Assembly (NCBI GenBank): GCA_964504565.1
Contig: CAZDEY010000001.1
Location: 476,075-540,074, forward strand
DNA from: Cesiribacter sp964504565
Lineage (GTDB): Bacteria; Bacteroidota; Bacteroidia; Cytophagales; Cyclobacteriaceae
Direction: 5' to 3'
Length of the DNA: 64,000 nucleotides
A program made the position numbers and the translations under genes. Shown here piece after piece: positions 8,693 to 17,045 of the stretch (positions are counted from its first letter, which is position 1; the number at the start of each line of letters is the position of its first letter). The notes beneath the pieces are model-generated. The model was not told where the DNA came from and searched no databases. It saw only the letters and a program-made list of their open reading frames with translations.

Positions 8693-10105
8693 ATGTTATT
8701 TAACTCTCTGGAATTTGCTGTTTTTCTGCCTTTGGTATACCTACTCTTCTGGCTACTGCCAAATAAAAAAGTAGGTATGCGAAACGGGCTGTTGCTAGCC
8801 GCCAGTTACTTTTTTTACGGTTGGTGGAGTTGGAAATTTCTGTTGTTAATACTGTTGAGTACCCTGGTAGATTTTAGTTGCGCGCTGGCTATAAAAGCTT
8901 TCCCCCAGCGCAAAAGGCTGTATTTGGGTCTGAGCCTGGCTACTAACCTGGGTATTCTAACTTTTTTTAAGTACTATAATTTTTTTATCGAAAGCTTTCA
9001 CCAAGGTTTTAAGCTGCTGGGTAGCTCGGCAAGCATTGAAACCCTGCAAATAATCTTACCGGTGGGTATAAGCTTCTACACTTTCCAGACCATGAGCTAT
9101 ACTATTGATGTGTACCGCAAGAAACTGGAGCCTACCCAAAACCTGCTGGCCTTTTCGGTATTTGTGGCTTTTTTTCCGCAATTGGTGGCCGGTCCTATTG
9201 AGCGGGCTACGCATTTGTTACCTCAGTTTCTACAAGTACGCCGGTTTAACTACATCCGTACCCTCGATGGTCTGCGGCAAATTTTGTGGGGCCTATTTAA
9301 GAAAATAGTAATCGCCGATACTTGCGGTAGGCTTATCGACCCTATTTACGCTAATTACTACGAGGTTTCCGGAAGTACGCTGGTGGTAGCTGCCCTCTTA
9401 TTTTCTGTTCAGATCTACGCCGATTTTTCCGGCTACTCTGATATTGCTATTGGCACTGCTCGTCTATTCAGTATAAATTTGCGCCCTAATTTTGCCTACC
9501 CGCTGTTTGCTAAAAGTATTCCTAATTTCTGGAGCCGCTGGCATATTTCGTTGCTAAGCTGGTTTCGCGACTATATTTATATACCCTTGGGCGGTAACCG
9601 AAAAGGCCGGCTTCGTACCTACTTTAATATAATGGTAGTGTTTCTGGTAAGCGGACTATGGCACGGGGCTGCCTCTACCTTTATTCTCTACGGTTTTATT
9701 CATGGGCTGCTCTACGTAGCCTTTATTGTCGGCCGTAAGTATACCGGAGCTAATTTTTTATTTAGAATGAAGTCGGAATGGCTGGCTATTTCGGTAGTAT
9801 TTTTGGTAGTAAGTTTAACCCGAATACTATTTAGGGCCGCTAGTTTAGAGCAGGCCAGGGGCATTTGGTCAGCTATTTTATCGGATTCCCTGTTTACTGT
9901 TCCCCTGCTTAATATAGGAACAGTTGTCCTAATTCTACTGGTATTGTTTTTAGGTATAGAATGGCTGGGCCGTAAGTACGAGCATCCGCTGCAAGGCATT
10001 ACTAAATTTCCGGTCTTTGGGCGCTGGCTGGTGTACTACGCCTTTATTGGGCTTATTCTGTACTTTGCCGGTGAACCCCGGGCGTATATTTACTTTCAAT
10101 TTTAG
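8693..10105 (+). CDS. MBOAT family membrane-bound O-acyltransferase (AlgI-like)
   Basis: 470 aa with about 11 hydrophobic helices. Conserved AlgI/DltB-type blocks are clear: FFPQLVAGPIERATHLLPQ (about 160-178), YADFSGYSDIAIG (242-254), NFWSRWHISLLSWFRDYIY (278-296) and the invariant catalytic histidine in GLWHGA (H324). Such proteins move acyl groups, usually acetyl, across the inner membrane to a periplasmic partner that modifies a polysaccharide. The next gene, 6 bases on, encodes an SGNH-like membrane-anchored protein, the expected partner. Nearby nucleotide-sugar genes point to a surface polysaccharide as the target (inference). Confidence 0.92.
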   Translation: MLFNSLEFAVFLPLVYLLFWLLPNKKVGMRNGLLLAASYFFYGWWSWKFLLLILLSTLVDFSCALAIKAFPQRKRLYLGLSLATNLGILTFFKYYNFFIESFHQGFKLLGSSASIETLQIILPVGISFYTFQTMSYTIDVYRKKLEPTQNLLAFSVFVAFFPQLVAGPIERATHLLPQFLQVRRFNYIRTLDGLRQILWGLFKKIVIADTCGRLIDPIYANYYEVSGSTLVVAALLFSVQIYADFSGYSDIAIGTARLFSINLRPNFAYPLFAKSIPNFWSRWHISLLSWFRDYIYIPLGGNRKGRLRTYFNIMVVFLVSGLWHGAASTFILYGFIHGLLYVAFIVGRKYTGANFLFRMKSEWLAISVVFLVVSLTRILFRAASLEQARGIWSAILSDSLFTVPLLNIGTVVLILLVLFLGIEWLGRKYEHPLQGITKFPVFGRWLVYYAFIGLILYFAGEPRAYIYFQF

Positions 10106-10111
10106 TAAACG

Positions 10112-11065
10112 TTGAAGCACTTAGTTATAAGGTTCATTTTGTTTTCGATGCCGGTACTGATTGTAGCAGGTATTGCAGAACATTTACTCAGAAGGCCGCT
10201 GAATAACTACCGGATTAAACATGATTTTATAGAGGCTGAAGGCAATAAGATTGAAGGACTTATACTGGGAAATTCCAGTACCTTATACGGAGTTAACCCC
10301 GCTTATTTTAAAAAGCATAACGTTTATAACCTGGCGCACGTATCACAAACGACCAATCTGGACTTAGCCTTATTCAATCACTATCTGGAAAATCTGAGCC
10401 AACTAAAGTTTGTAATTATAAGCCTTAGCTATACCAGTTTGCGGGAGCAACTACAGTACAGTAACGAAGCCTGGCGAATTAAAAACTACCTTCTCTACCA
10501 TAAATTACCCTTAGAGGCTCCGTGGCGATACCGTTTTGAACTGACCAGTGCCTCGGTAAAGGAAAATTTGTACTGGTTAAACCAGCATTACGGCCGCCAA
10601 ACACCCTTGTTCCGTGTAGACGAACAGGGCTGGGGAACCAGCTTTTCCAATATTGTAGAACCCCAAAAGTTCCATGATGCTGCCACCGCCACCGCCCGGT
10701 GGCATACCCTAGCGGAAACTACTTTAGTAGAGGAAAATAAAGCCGCCTACCACCGTCTAATTCAAGCCAGTCAGGCCCGAAATATTAAGGTAATTGCGCT
10801 TACTACGCCTACTCGCCCAGAATATTCAGAAAAGCTTGATAGGAACCAGCTTGAAGAAGCCGTTGTATTTGGGCAGGAATTAGAACAGGAGTATGATAAT
10901 TGTAAGTATTTAAACCTGCTTAAAGATACTTCTTACACTCCATATGACTTCTACGACCCTAACCATTTGAACCCTAATGGAGCGGCCAAGCTATCATCTA
11001 AATTAAGTATAGTAATTAATAGTTTGATCCCTCAATCTAAACAAAATAGCTACCCCGAAAGGTAG
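10112..11065 (+). CDS. SGNH-like membrane-anchored protein, probable O-acetylation partner of the MBOAT protein
   Basis: 317 aa. One N-terminal helix (about 5-23) anchors a periplasmic domain. ILGNSSTLYG (G53, N54, S55/S56) resembles the SGNH nucleophile block and YDPNHLNPNG near the C-terminus (D282, H285) resembles its Asp-x-x-His block, so an AlgJ/AlgX-type acetyl transferase or esterase role is likely. The start is TTG at 10112, 6 bases after the MBOAT stop; an ATG at 10148 would remove most of the anchor helix, so TTG is preferred. The stop codon lies inside the right arm of the terminator hairpin. No named family could be assigned with certainty. Confidence 0.7.
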   Translation: MKHLVIRFILFSMPVLIVAGIAEHLLRRPLNNYRIKHDFIEAEGNKIEGLILGNSSTLYGVNPAYFKKHNVYNLAHVSQTTNLDLALFNHYLENLSQLKFVIISLSYTSLREQLQYSNEAWRIKNYLLYHKLPLEAPWRYRFELTSASVKENLYWLNQHYGRQTPLFRVDEQGWGTSFSNIVEPQKFHDAATATARWHTLAETTLVEENKAAYHRLIQASQARNIKVIALTTPTRPEYSEKLDRNQLEEAVVFGQELEQEYDNCKYLNLLKDTSYTPYDFYDPNHLNPNGAAKLSSKLSIVINSLIPQSKQNSYPER

Positions 11066-11071
11066 CTATTT
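11044..11071 (+). terminator. Terminator hairpin overlapping the SGNH gene stop
   Basis: Perfect 11-bp stem AAATAGCTACC (11044-11054) / GGTAGCTATTT (11061-11071) with a CCGAAA loop. The upstream gene stop TAG at 11063-11065 falls in the right arm. Short T tract only. Confidence 0.65.
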
Positions 11072-11171
11072 CCATAAAATTGAGCATATACAGCCTGGAG
11101 GCTTATGCATTAACTAACACTTAGCTGCGCGCCCCGGCAAGGCAGCAGGCGCCAGATAATCATGCAAGTAA

Positions 11172-12230
11172 TTAACGCTCGTTGTATTGCTGGCCGTAGT
11201 ATTCCTGATAGGCGCCGCTGGTTACGTGGTCTAGCCATTCTTCGTTGGCCATATACCAGTCTACGGTTTTTTCAATGCCTTCTTCAAATTGCAGGCTGGG
11301 CTCCCAACCCAGTTCATTCATTATTTTGTGAGCATCTATGGCGTAGCGCATATCGTGGCCGGCCCGGTCTTTTACAAAGGTGATCAGCTTTTCGCTGGTG
11401 CCTTCTTCCCGGCCCAGTTTCCTATCCATAACCTGGCAAAGCAGGCGCACAATATCAATGTTCTTCCACTCGTTAAAACCGCCAATATTGTAGGTTTCGC
11501 TAGTTCTACCTTTATGGAATACGGTATCAATAGCGCGGGCATGATCCACCACGTATAGCCAATCGCGCACGTTTTCGCCCTTGCCGTAAATTGGTAGGGG
11601 CTTATTATTCTTGATATTATGGATACAAAGGGGAATTAGCTTCTCCGGGAAGTGGTTGGGGCCGTAGTTGTTACTACAGTTACTTATTACCGTCTGCATA
11701 CCGTAGGTATTGGCGTAGGCGCGCACAAAGTGGTCGCTGCTGGCTTTAGAGGCCGAGTAGGGGCTCATTGGGTCGTAGGGTGTAGTTTCTACAAAGAAAC
11801 CACCATCGTCCAGGCTGCCGTACACCTCGTCGGTGCTTACGTGGTAGAAGCGGTGCTTATCGTACTCATCTTTCCAAGCCTTGCGCGCGGCATTAAGCAA
11901 GTTTACCGTACCTACCACGTTGGTCATAATAAAGGCCATTGGGTCGGCTATAGAGCGGTCAACGTGCGACTCAGCCGCTAGGTGAACTACATCGGTAATG
12001 TTGTACTCGCTAAATACCTTTTCTACCGCCTCAGCATCCACTATGTCGGTTTTGGTAAAGCTGTAGTTAGGCTCGCTTTCAATATCCTTCAGGTTTTCCA
12101 GGTTGCCGGCGTAGGTTAGGGCGTCCAGGTTAACGATATTGTAATCAGGATACTTAGTAACAAAAAGGCGAACAACGTGCGAGCCGATAAAGCCTGCGCC
12201 GCCGGTTATTAGTATGGTTTTTTCAGCCAT
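11172..12230 (-). CDS. rfbB: dTDP-glucose 4,6-dehydratase
   Basis: 352 aa, full length. Extended SDR fold with NAD-binding ITGGAGFIGSH at the N-terminus, the family-specific catalytic stretch STDEVYG (Thr-Asp-Glu) and the SPYSASK block with the Tyr-x3-Lys pair; NCSNNYGPNHFPEKLIPL is also typical of RmlB. It converts dTDP-glucose to dTDP-4-keto-6-deoxyglucose, the entry to rhamnose and other deoxysugars. Last gene of the four-gene nucleotide-sugar operon; its ATG overlaps the galE stop by one base (TAATG), indicating translational coupling. No rmlA, rmlC or rmlD is present in the window. Confidence 0.95.
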   Translation of the reverse strand: MAEKTILITGGAGFIGSHVVRLFVTKYPDYNIVNLDALTYAGNLENLKDIESEPNYSFTKTDIVDAEAVEKVFSEYNITDVVHLAAESHVDRSIADPMAFIMTNVVGTVNLLNAARKAWKDEYDKHRFYHVSTDEVYGSLDDGGFFVETTPYDPMSPYSASKASSDHFVRAYANTYGMQTVISNCSNNYGPNHFPEKLIPLCIHNIKNNKPLPIYGKGENVRDWLYVVDHARAIDTVFHKGRTSETYNIGGFNEWKNIDIVRLLCQVMDRKLGREEGTSEKLITFVKDRAGHDMRYAIDAHKIMNELGWEPSLQFEEGIEKTVDWYMANEEWLDHVTSGAYQEYYGQQYNER

Positions 12231-13252
12231 TATTTACTTATCATTTGTTGCCAGCGCCACGCATCTTCTAGCGATTGGCGCAGGTCACGTTTACTTTTCC
12301 AATTGAGAGTTTTTTCGGCCTTGGTAGCATCGGCCCAAACCTGCTCCACATCACCAGGGCGGCGAGCACCCAGTTTGTAGTTTAGGGGCCGGCCGCTCAC
12401 GTCTTCAAAGGTCTTTACAACTTCTAATACGGTATTGCCCTGGCCAGTACCTACGTTTACGGTATCGTAGAAGCTGGTTTCCTGTTGCTTATCCAGATAC
12501 TCAAACGCGCGGATGTGCGCTTCAGCCAAATCCATTACGTGAATGTAATCGCGTACGCAGGTGCCGTCGGCAGTATCGTAGTCTTCACCAAACACCGTAA
12601 GCTGCTCGCGAATGCCGGCCGCGGTCTGGGTAACAAACGGAATTAAATTATTGGGTACACCCAGCGGCAATTCACCAATAACGCCACTCTCGTGCGCGCC
12701 TACCGGGTTAAAATAGCGCAGTGAAACTACCCGGTACGGAGCCTGGCTGGCTACGGCATCCTTCAGAATATCTTCGCAAATCTGCTTAGTGCGGCCGTAG
12801 GGTGAGTTGGCCGGTACAACCGGGCTATCTTCGGTAACCGGAAGCTGCTCCGGCTGGCCGTATACGGTACAACTAGAAGAAAATACTAGGTTCGGCACCT
12901 TATATTCCTTCATGTAATCCAACAGTACCAGCAGGCTATCTACATTATTGTGATAGTACTTAAGCGGCTTGGCTACCGATTCGCCCACGGCTTTGTAGGC
13001 GGCAAAATGAATAACACCCTGCAGACCTTTTTCGCGCTCAAAAACCTGCTGCATGGCCTGCCGGTTAGTGCAGTCCACCGGGTGCAGAATTGGTTTATAG
13101 CCAATCAATTTTTTAATTCCCTCTAAAACATTAGCATTAGAATTAGAAAAATTATCGACCAAAACCGGTTCGTAGCCGGCTTCGTGCAGGGCTACTACCG
13201 TATGGGAACCGATATATCCGGTGCCGCCGGTAACTAAAATTCGGGGTTTCAT
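12230..13252 (-). CDS. galE: UDP-glucose 4-epimerase
   Basis: 340 aa. NAD-binding VTGGTGYIGSH, the SSSCTVYG segment with catalytic Ser/Thr, and NSPYGRTK with the Tyr-x3-Lys pair identify GalE, supported by ARRPGDVEQVWADATKA near the C-terminus. It interconverts UDP-glucose and UDP-galactose. Within the operon it lies between the UDP-glucuronate decarboxylase gene (14-base gap upstream) and rfbB (1-base overlap downstream). In this setting it most likely serves polysaccharide precursor supply rather than galactose catabolism, as no galT or galK is present here. Confidence 0.95.
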   Translation of the reverse strand: MKPRILVTGGTGYIGSHTVVALHEAGYEPVLVDNFSNSNANVLEGIKKLIGYKPILHPVDCTNRQAMQQVFEREKGLQGVIHFAAYKAVGESVAKPLKYYHNNVDSLLVLLDYMKEYKVPNLVFSSSCTVYGQPEQLPVTEDSPVVPANSPYGRTKQICEDILKDAVASQAPYRVVSLRYFNPVGAHESGVIGELPLGVPNNLIPFVTQTAAGIREQLTVFGEDYDTADGTCVRDYIHVMDLAEAHIRAFEYLDKQQETSFYDTVNVGTGQGNTVLEVVKTFEDVSGRPLNYKLGARRPGDVEQVWADATKAEKTLNWKSKRDLRQSLEDAWRWQQMISK

Positions 13253-13266
13253 GGCAGCTAAAAAAA

Positions 13267-14217
13267 TTAGTTAGGCTGTAGTATTTTCTCCTTAAAGTAT
13301 TCTAAAGTAGGCTTAAGGCCCTCGGCCCGGCTGTACTTAGGCTCCCAACCCAGCAATTCTTTAGCCTTGCTTATGTCCGGGCGGCGCTGTTTGGGGTCAT
13401 CCTGCGGCAGGGGCTTATAGATTACTTTCTGGTCGGTGCCGGTCAGGCGAATAATTTCTTCGGCAAACTCGCCAATGGTAATTTCGGCCGGGTTGCCAAT
13501 ATTTACCGGCTGGGCGTGGTCGCTCATTAATAAACGGTATATGCCTTCTACCAGATCATCTACGTAGCAGAATGAGCGGGTTTGGCTGCCATCGCCAAAT
13601 ACGGTAAGATCTTCACCCCTTAGCGCCTGGCTTACGAAAGCCGGTAGTACGCGGCCATCGTCCAGCCGCATGCGGGGGCCGTAGGTATTAAATATCCGCA
13701 CTATGCGGGTTTCCAGTCCGTGAAAGGTATGGTAGGCCATCGTCATAGCCTCCTGAAAGCGTTTGGCCTCATCGTACACGCCGCGGGGGCCTACCGGGTT
13801 TACGTTGCCCCAGTAATCTTCCTGCTGCGGGTGTACCAGCGGATCGCCGTACACCTCGCTGGTGGAGGCAATAAGCATGCGCGCGCCTTTAGCTTTGGCT
13901 AAGCCCAATAGGTTATGTGTACCTAACGAACCTACCTTAAGCGTCTGAATAGGCATTTTTAGGTAGTCGATAGGGCTGGCCGGCGAGGCAAAATGAAGGA
14001 TATACTTGAGCTCGCCCGGCACGTGTACAAACTTGCTTACGTCGTGGTGGTAGAACTCAAAATCTTCGCGCGGCATTAGGTGCGCAATATTGTCCATGTC
14101 GCCCGTAATCAGGTTGTCCATGGCAATTACGTGGTAGCCTTCTTTCAGAAACCTATCACAAAGATGAGAGCCGAGAAACCCGGCTCCACCTGTAATTAAA
14201 ACTCGTTCTTTAGCCAT
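13267..14217 (-). CDS. UDP-glucuronate decarboxylase (UDP-xylose synthase), SDR family
   Basis: 316 aa. ITGGAGFLGSHLCDRFL and the short family signature DNLITGDMDNI at about 35-45, then HFASPASPIDY, STSEVYGDP and YDEAKR (Tyr-x3-Lys), match bacterial and plant UXS enzymes. It oxidises and decarboxylates UDP-glucuronate to UDP-xylose with NAD+ recycled. The gene directly upstream encodes UDP-glucose dehydrogenase, which makes its substrate, and the ATG here overlaps that gene's stop by one base. The pair gives a complete UDP-glucose to UDP-xylose route. Confidence 0.92.
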   Translation of the reverse strand: MAKERVLITGGAGFLGSHLCDRFLKEGYHVIAMDNLITGDMDNIAHLMPREDFEFYHHDVSKFVHVPGELKYILHFASPASPIDYLKMPIQTLKVGSLGTHNLLGLAKAKGARMLIASTSEVYGDPLVHPQQEDYWGNVNPVGPRGVYDEAKRFQEAMTMAYHTFHGLETRIVRIFNTYGPRMRLDDGRVLPAFVSQALRGEDLTVFGDGSQTRSFCYVDDLVEGIYRLLMSDHAQPVNIGNPAEITIGEFAEEIIRLTGTDQKVIYKPLPQDDPKQRRPDISKAKELLGWEPKYSRAEGLKPTLEYFKEKILQPN

Positions 14218-15548
14218 TACGCATTAATGGTTTTAGGCATTTCTACCGCCCGGCGGCCTACGCTAATGTAGGTAAATCCGCGCTCTTCCATATCGGCTGG
14301 TTCGTAGAGGTTACGTCCGTCGAATATAGCTTTGTTATTCAGGGTAGTTTCAATTTCTTCCCAGTCCGGCGTACGGAAAACCGGCCACTCGGTCATAATC
14401 ATTAGGGCATCGGCATTTTTAAGCGCATCGCTGCTGGTTTCGCAGAAGTCGATTTTATCGCCCAGCAGCTCTTTCACGTTGTCCATAGCCTCCGGATCGT
14501 AGGCTTGTACCTTGGCCCCGGCTGCTAACAACTCGTCAATATTATACAAGGCCGGCGCTTCGCGAATATCGTCGGTATAGGGTTTGAAGGCTAAACCCCA
14601 AACGGCAATAGTTTTACCGTTTAATTCGCCGCCAAAATATTCTTTAACCTTAGGTACCAGGCGGGTTTTCTGGGCTTGGTTAACATCCATTACTGATTTC
14701 AGTATTTTGAAATCGTAGTCAACCTGACGGCTGCTTTTCTCCAAAGCCTGCACATCTTTAGGAAAACAGCTACCCCCGTACCCGATACCGGCAAACAAGA
14801 AGCGTTTGCCAATACGGCTATCGGTACCAATACCTTTGCGAACGGCGTCTACATCGGCGCCCAGCAGTTCGCACAGGTTGGCAATTTCGTTCATAAAGGT
14901 AATTTTGGTAGCTAAGAATGAATTAGCCGCGTACTTGGTAAGCTCGGCACTCTTCTCATCCATAAAGATGATTGGGTTACCCTGGCGTACTAACGGGGCG
15001 TATAATTGCTCCATTTTCTTCTTAGCTTTTTCCGAAGAAGTGCCGATTACTACGCGATCGGGCTTCATAAAGTCTTCCACCGCCACGCCTTCGCGCAGGA
15101 ACTCCGGATTAGAAATTACATCAAACTCTACCTGAGCGTTCTCCGCTATCTTTTCCCGAACCTTGTCGGCAGTGCCTACGGGTACCGTGCTTTTATCAAT
15201 AATAATAGTGTATTTCTCAAGAAGAGGGCCTAAGTCTTCGGCTACTTTAAGAATGTACTTAAGGTCGGCTGAGCCGTCTTCGCCCGGAGGGGTAGGAAGG
15301 GCCAGGAAAATAACTTCTGCTCCTTTTATTCCCTCTTTCAGGTCAGTAGTAAACTCCAGACGTTTCTGCTTAATATTTCGTTCAAAAAGTACATCTAAAC
15401 CCGGTTCGTAAATGGTTATTTTACCGCTTCTTAGTTTGTTAACCTTGCGCTCGTCAATATCTACGCAGATTACATGGTTACCCGTTTCGGCAAAACAAGT
15501 ACCGGTTACCAGGCCTACATAGCCGGTGCCTACCACAGCAATTTTCAT
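14217..15548 (-). CDS. ugd: UDP-glucose 6-dehydrogenase
   Basis: 443 aa. The Rossmann start VVGTGYVGLVTGTCFAETG, central GIGYGGSCFPKD with the catalytic cysteine, the Lys-bearing NEIANLCELLGAD region and the C-terminal VWGLAFKPYTDDIREAP are diagnostic. It oxidises UDP-glucose to UDP-glucuronate using two NAD+. First gene of the minus-strand operon ugd, UXS, galE, rfbB. An exact TAGCTTTG -7 box lies about 50 bases upstream of the ATG. Confidence 0.95.
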   Translation of the reverse strand: MKIAVVGTGYVGLVTGTCFAETGNHVICVDIDERKVNKLRSGKITIYEPGLDVLFERNIKQKRLEFTTDLKEGIKGAEVIFLALPTPPGEDGSADLKYILKVAEDLGPLLEKYTIIIDKSTVPVGTADKVREKIAENAQVEFDVISNPEFLREGVAVEDFMKPDRVVIGTSSEKAKKKMEQLYAPLVRQGNPIIFMDEKSAELTKYAANSFLATKITFMNEIANLCELLGADVDAVRKGIGTDSRIGKRFLFAGIGYGGSCFPKDVQALEKSSRQVDYDFKILKSVMDVNQAQKTRLVPKVKEYFGGELNGKTIAVWGLAFKPYTDDIREAPALYNIDELLAAGAKVQAYDPEAMDNVKELLGDKIDFCETSSDALKNADALMIMTEWPVFRTPDWEEIETTLNNKAIFDGRNLYEPADMEERGFTYISVGRRAVEMPKTINA

Positions 15549-15594
15549 AAGTAGTTACTTAAATATAATATAGTGTAAAAAATTAGCTTACGTA

Positions 15595-15602
15595 CAAAGC
15601 TA
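15595..15602 (-). promoter_or_regulatory. -7 box of the nucleotide-sugar operon promoter
   Basis: On the minus strand TAGCTTTG matches the Bacteroidota TAnnTTTG consensus exactly and leaves a leader of roughly 40 bases to the ugd start. No clear -33 TTTG is seen at the normal distance. Confidence 0.45.
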
Positions 15603-15638
15603 CCGGAATGGCTGCAATTTTTAAAAAATGATACTAAA

Positions 15639-15648
15639 NNNNNNNNNN
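15639..15648. other. Assembly gap (10 N)
   Basis: Ten unknown bases in the divergent region between ugd and the acyl-CoA dehydrogenase gene. Real length unknown. Confidence 0.95.
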
Positions 15649-15687
15649 AGGTTAAAATTTCATTTTAAATTTACGAACGAATGTTAG

Positions 15688-15718
15688 TTTGTTAACCGAA
15701 AGGTTTTTAGTAACTTCG
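15688..15718 (+). promoter_or_regulatory. Promoter of the acyl-CoA dehydrogenase gene
   Basis: TTTG at 15688-15691 and TAACTTCG at 15711-15718 with 19 bases between them fit the Bacteroidota -33/-7 pattern. Transcription would begin close to 15723-15726, so translation from the ATG at 15723 would be nearly leaderless. Confidence 0.5.
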
Positions 15719-15722
15719 CCCT

Positions 15723-16907
15723 ATGACAACAGACGAAATGGTGCAAGAAACTGATGCTCAGCAGAGTATGAGCTTTGGGCAATCGGAAAATCAGCGCATG
15801 ATTGCTGATATGGTACGTGACTTCGCAAAAAAAGAAATAGAACCCCACCGCCGCGAGTGGGATGATAACCAACACTTTCCGATAGAGTTGTTCCACAAAA
15901 TGGGAGAACTAGGTCTGATGGGCATTTTAGTTCCGCAGGAATACGGCGGTTCCGGCTTCGGGTATTTTGAGTACGTGACGGCTATTATCGAGATGTCGAA
16001 GTTTGACGGGGCCATCGGGCTTAGCATGGCCGCCCATAACTCGCTTTGTACCAATCATATTTTAATGTTTGGTAACGAAGAGCAGAAGCAGAAGTACCTG
16101 CCTAAGTTGGCCACCGGCGAGTGGATTGGTGCCTGGGGTCTAACCGAACCCAATACCGGCTCCGATGCTGGCAATATGCGCACCGTAGCTAAAGATATGG
16201 GCGACCACTACGTAATAAACGGCGCCAAAAACTTTATTACTCACGGCAAAAGCGGTAATGTAGCCGTAGTAATTGTGCGCACCGGCGAGGTGGGCGATAG
16301 CCACGGCATGACGGCCTTTGTAATTGAAAAGGGTACGCCGGGCTTTAGCGCCGGCCGTAAGGAAGATAAGCTAGGCATGCGCGCCAGCGAAACCACTGAG
16401 CTTATTTTTACGGACTGTAAAGTGCCGAAAGAAAACATTTTGGGCGAAGTTGGCGAAGGTTTTATCCAGTCGATGAAGATTTTGGACGGCGGCCGTATTT
16501 CAATTGCGGCCCTTAGCCTGGGTATTGCCAAAGGTGCCCACGAGGCGGCCATACAGTATAGCAAAGAGCGCCATCAGTTCAACAAACCCATTAGCGCGTT
16601 TCAGGGTATCAGCTTTAAACTAGCCGAAATGGCTACCAAAATTGAAGCGGCCGAATTGCTAACCATGCAAGCGGCATACCTTAAAAATGTTGGCAAGCCT
16701 ATGACTAAGGAATCGGCTATGGCTAAGTATATGGCCAGTGAGGTAGCGGTTGACGTTAGTAACGAGGCGGTACAAATATTTGGCGGCTACGGTTATACCA
16801 AAGACTATCCGGTGGAGAAGCACTACCGCGATAGCAAGCTGTGTACTATCGGCGAGGGCACCAGCGAAATCCAAAAGTTGGTTATTAGTCGTAGTTTATT
16901 AAAGTAA
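15723..16907 (+). CDS. Acyl-CoA dehydrogenase (short/medium-chain type)
   Basis: 394 aa as drawn. All acyl-CoA dehydrogenase blocks are present: FAKKEIEPHRREWD, WGLTEPNTGSDAGNM (FAD/substrate loop), and the C-terminal FGGYGYTKDYPVEKHYRDSK and GEGTSEIQKLVISR, the latter holding the catalytic glutamate position of short-chain enzymes. It introduces the alpha-beta double bond in acyl-CoA and passes electrons to ETF. The start is uncertain: ATG at 15723 sits only 4 bases after a promoter -7 box, and family members normally begin near the ATG at 15768 (MSFGQSENQ); ATG 15738 is a third option. Followed by a strong terminator, so it is monocistronic. Confidence 0.93.
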   Translation: MTTDEMVQETDAQQSMSFGQSENQRMIADMVRDFAKKEIEPHRREWDDNQHFPIELFHKMGELGLMGILVPQEYGGSGFGYFEYVTAIIEMSKFDGAIGLSMAAHNSLCTNHILMFGNEEQKQKYLPKLATGEWIGAWGLTEPNTGSDAGNMRTVAKDMGDHYVINGAKNFITHGKSGNVAVVIVRTGEVGDSHGMTAFVIEKGTPGFSAGRKEDKLGMRASETTELIFTDCKVPKENILGEVGEGFIQSMKILDGGRISIAALSLGIAKGAHEAAIQYSKERHQFNKPISAFQGISFKLAEMATKIEAAELLTMQAAYLKNVGKPMTKESAMAKYMASEVAVDVSNEAVQIFGGYGYTKDYPVEKHYRDSKLCTIGEGTSEIQKLVISRSLLK

Positions 16908-16943
16908 GGTTGATAAGTAAAATTGTGTGAAGAGGACTGAAAG

Positions 16944-16969
16944 CCTGCCAGTTATGGCAGGTTTTTTTT
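16944..16969 (+). terminator. Rho-independent terminator of the acyl-CoA dehydrogenase gene
   Basis: CCTGCC (16944-16949) and GGCAGG (16956-16961) form a stem around AGTTAT, followed by eight T residues. Confidence 0.85.
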
Positions 16970-17045
16970 ATATTTAAGTTTGTCTTGATAATAGAAATAG
17001 TTACATTGAGTCGTTGATTGTTTCTAATTTTTTAACGTTTGCCCT

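Noticed and set aside
11172..15548. Horizontally acquired polysaccharide island
   Set aside because: No transposases, no composition shift and no glycosyltransferases are present; it is an ordinary nucleotide-sugar operon.
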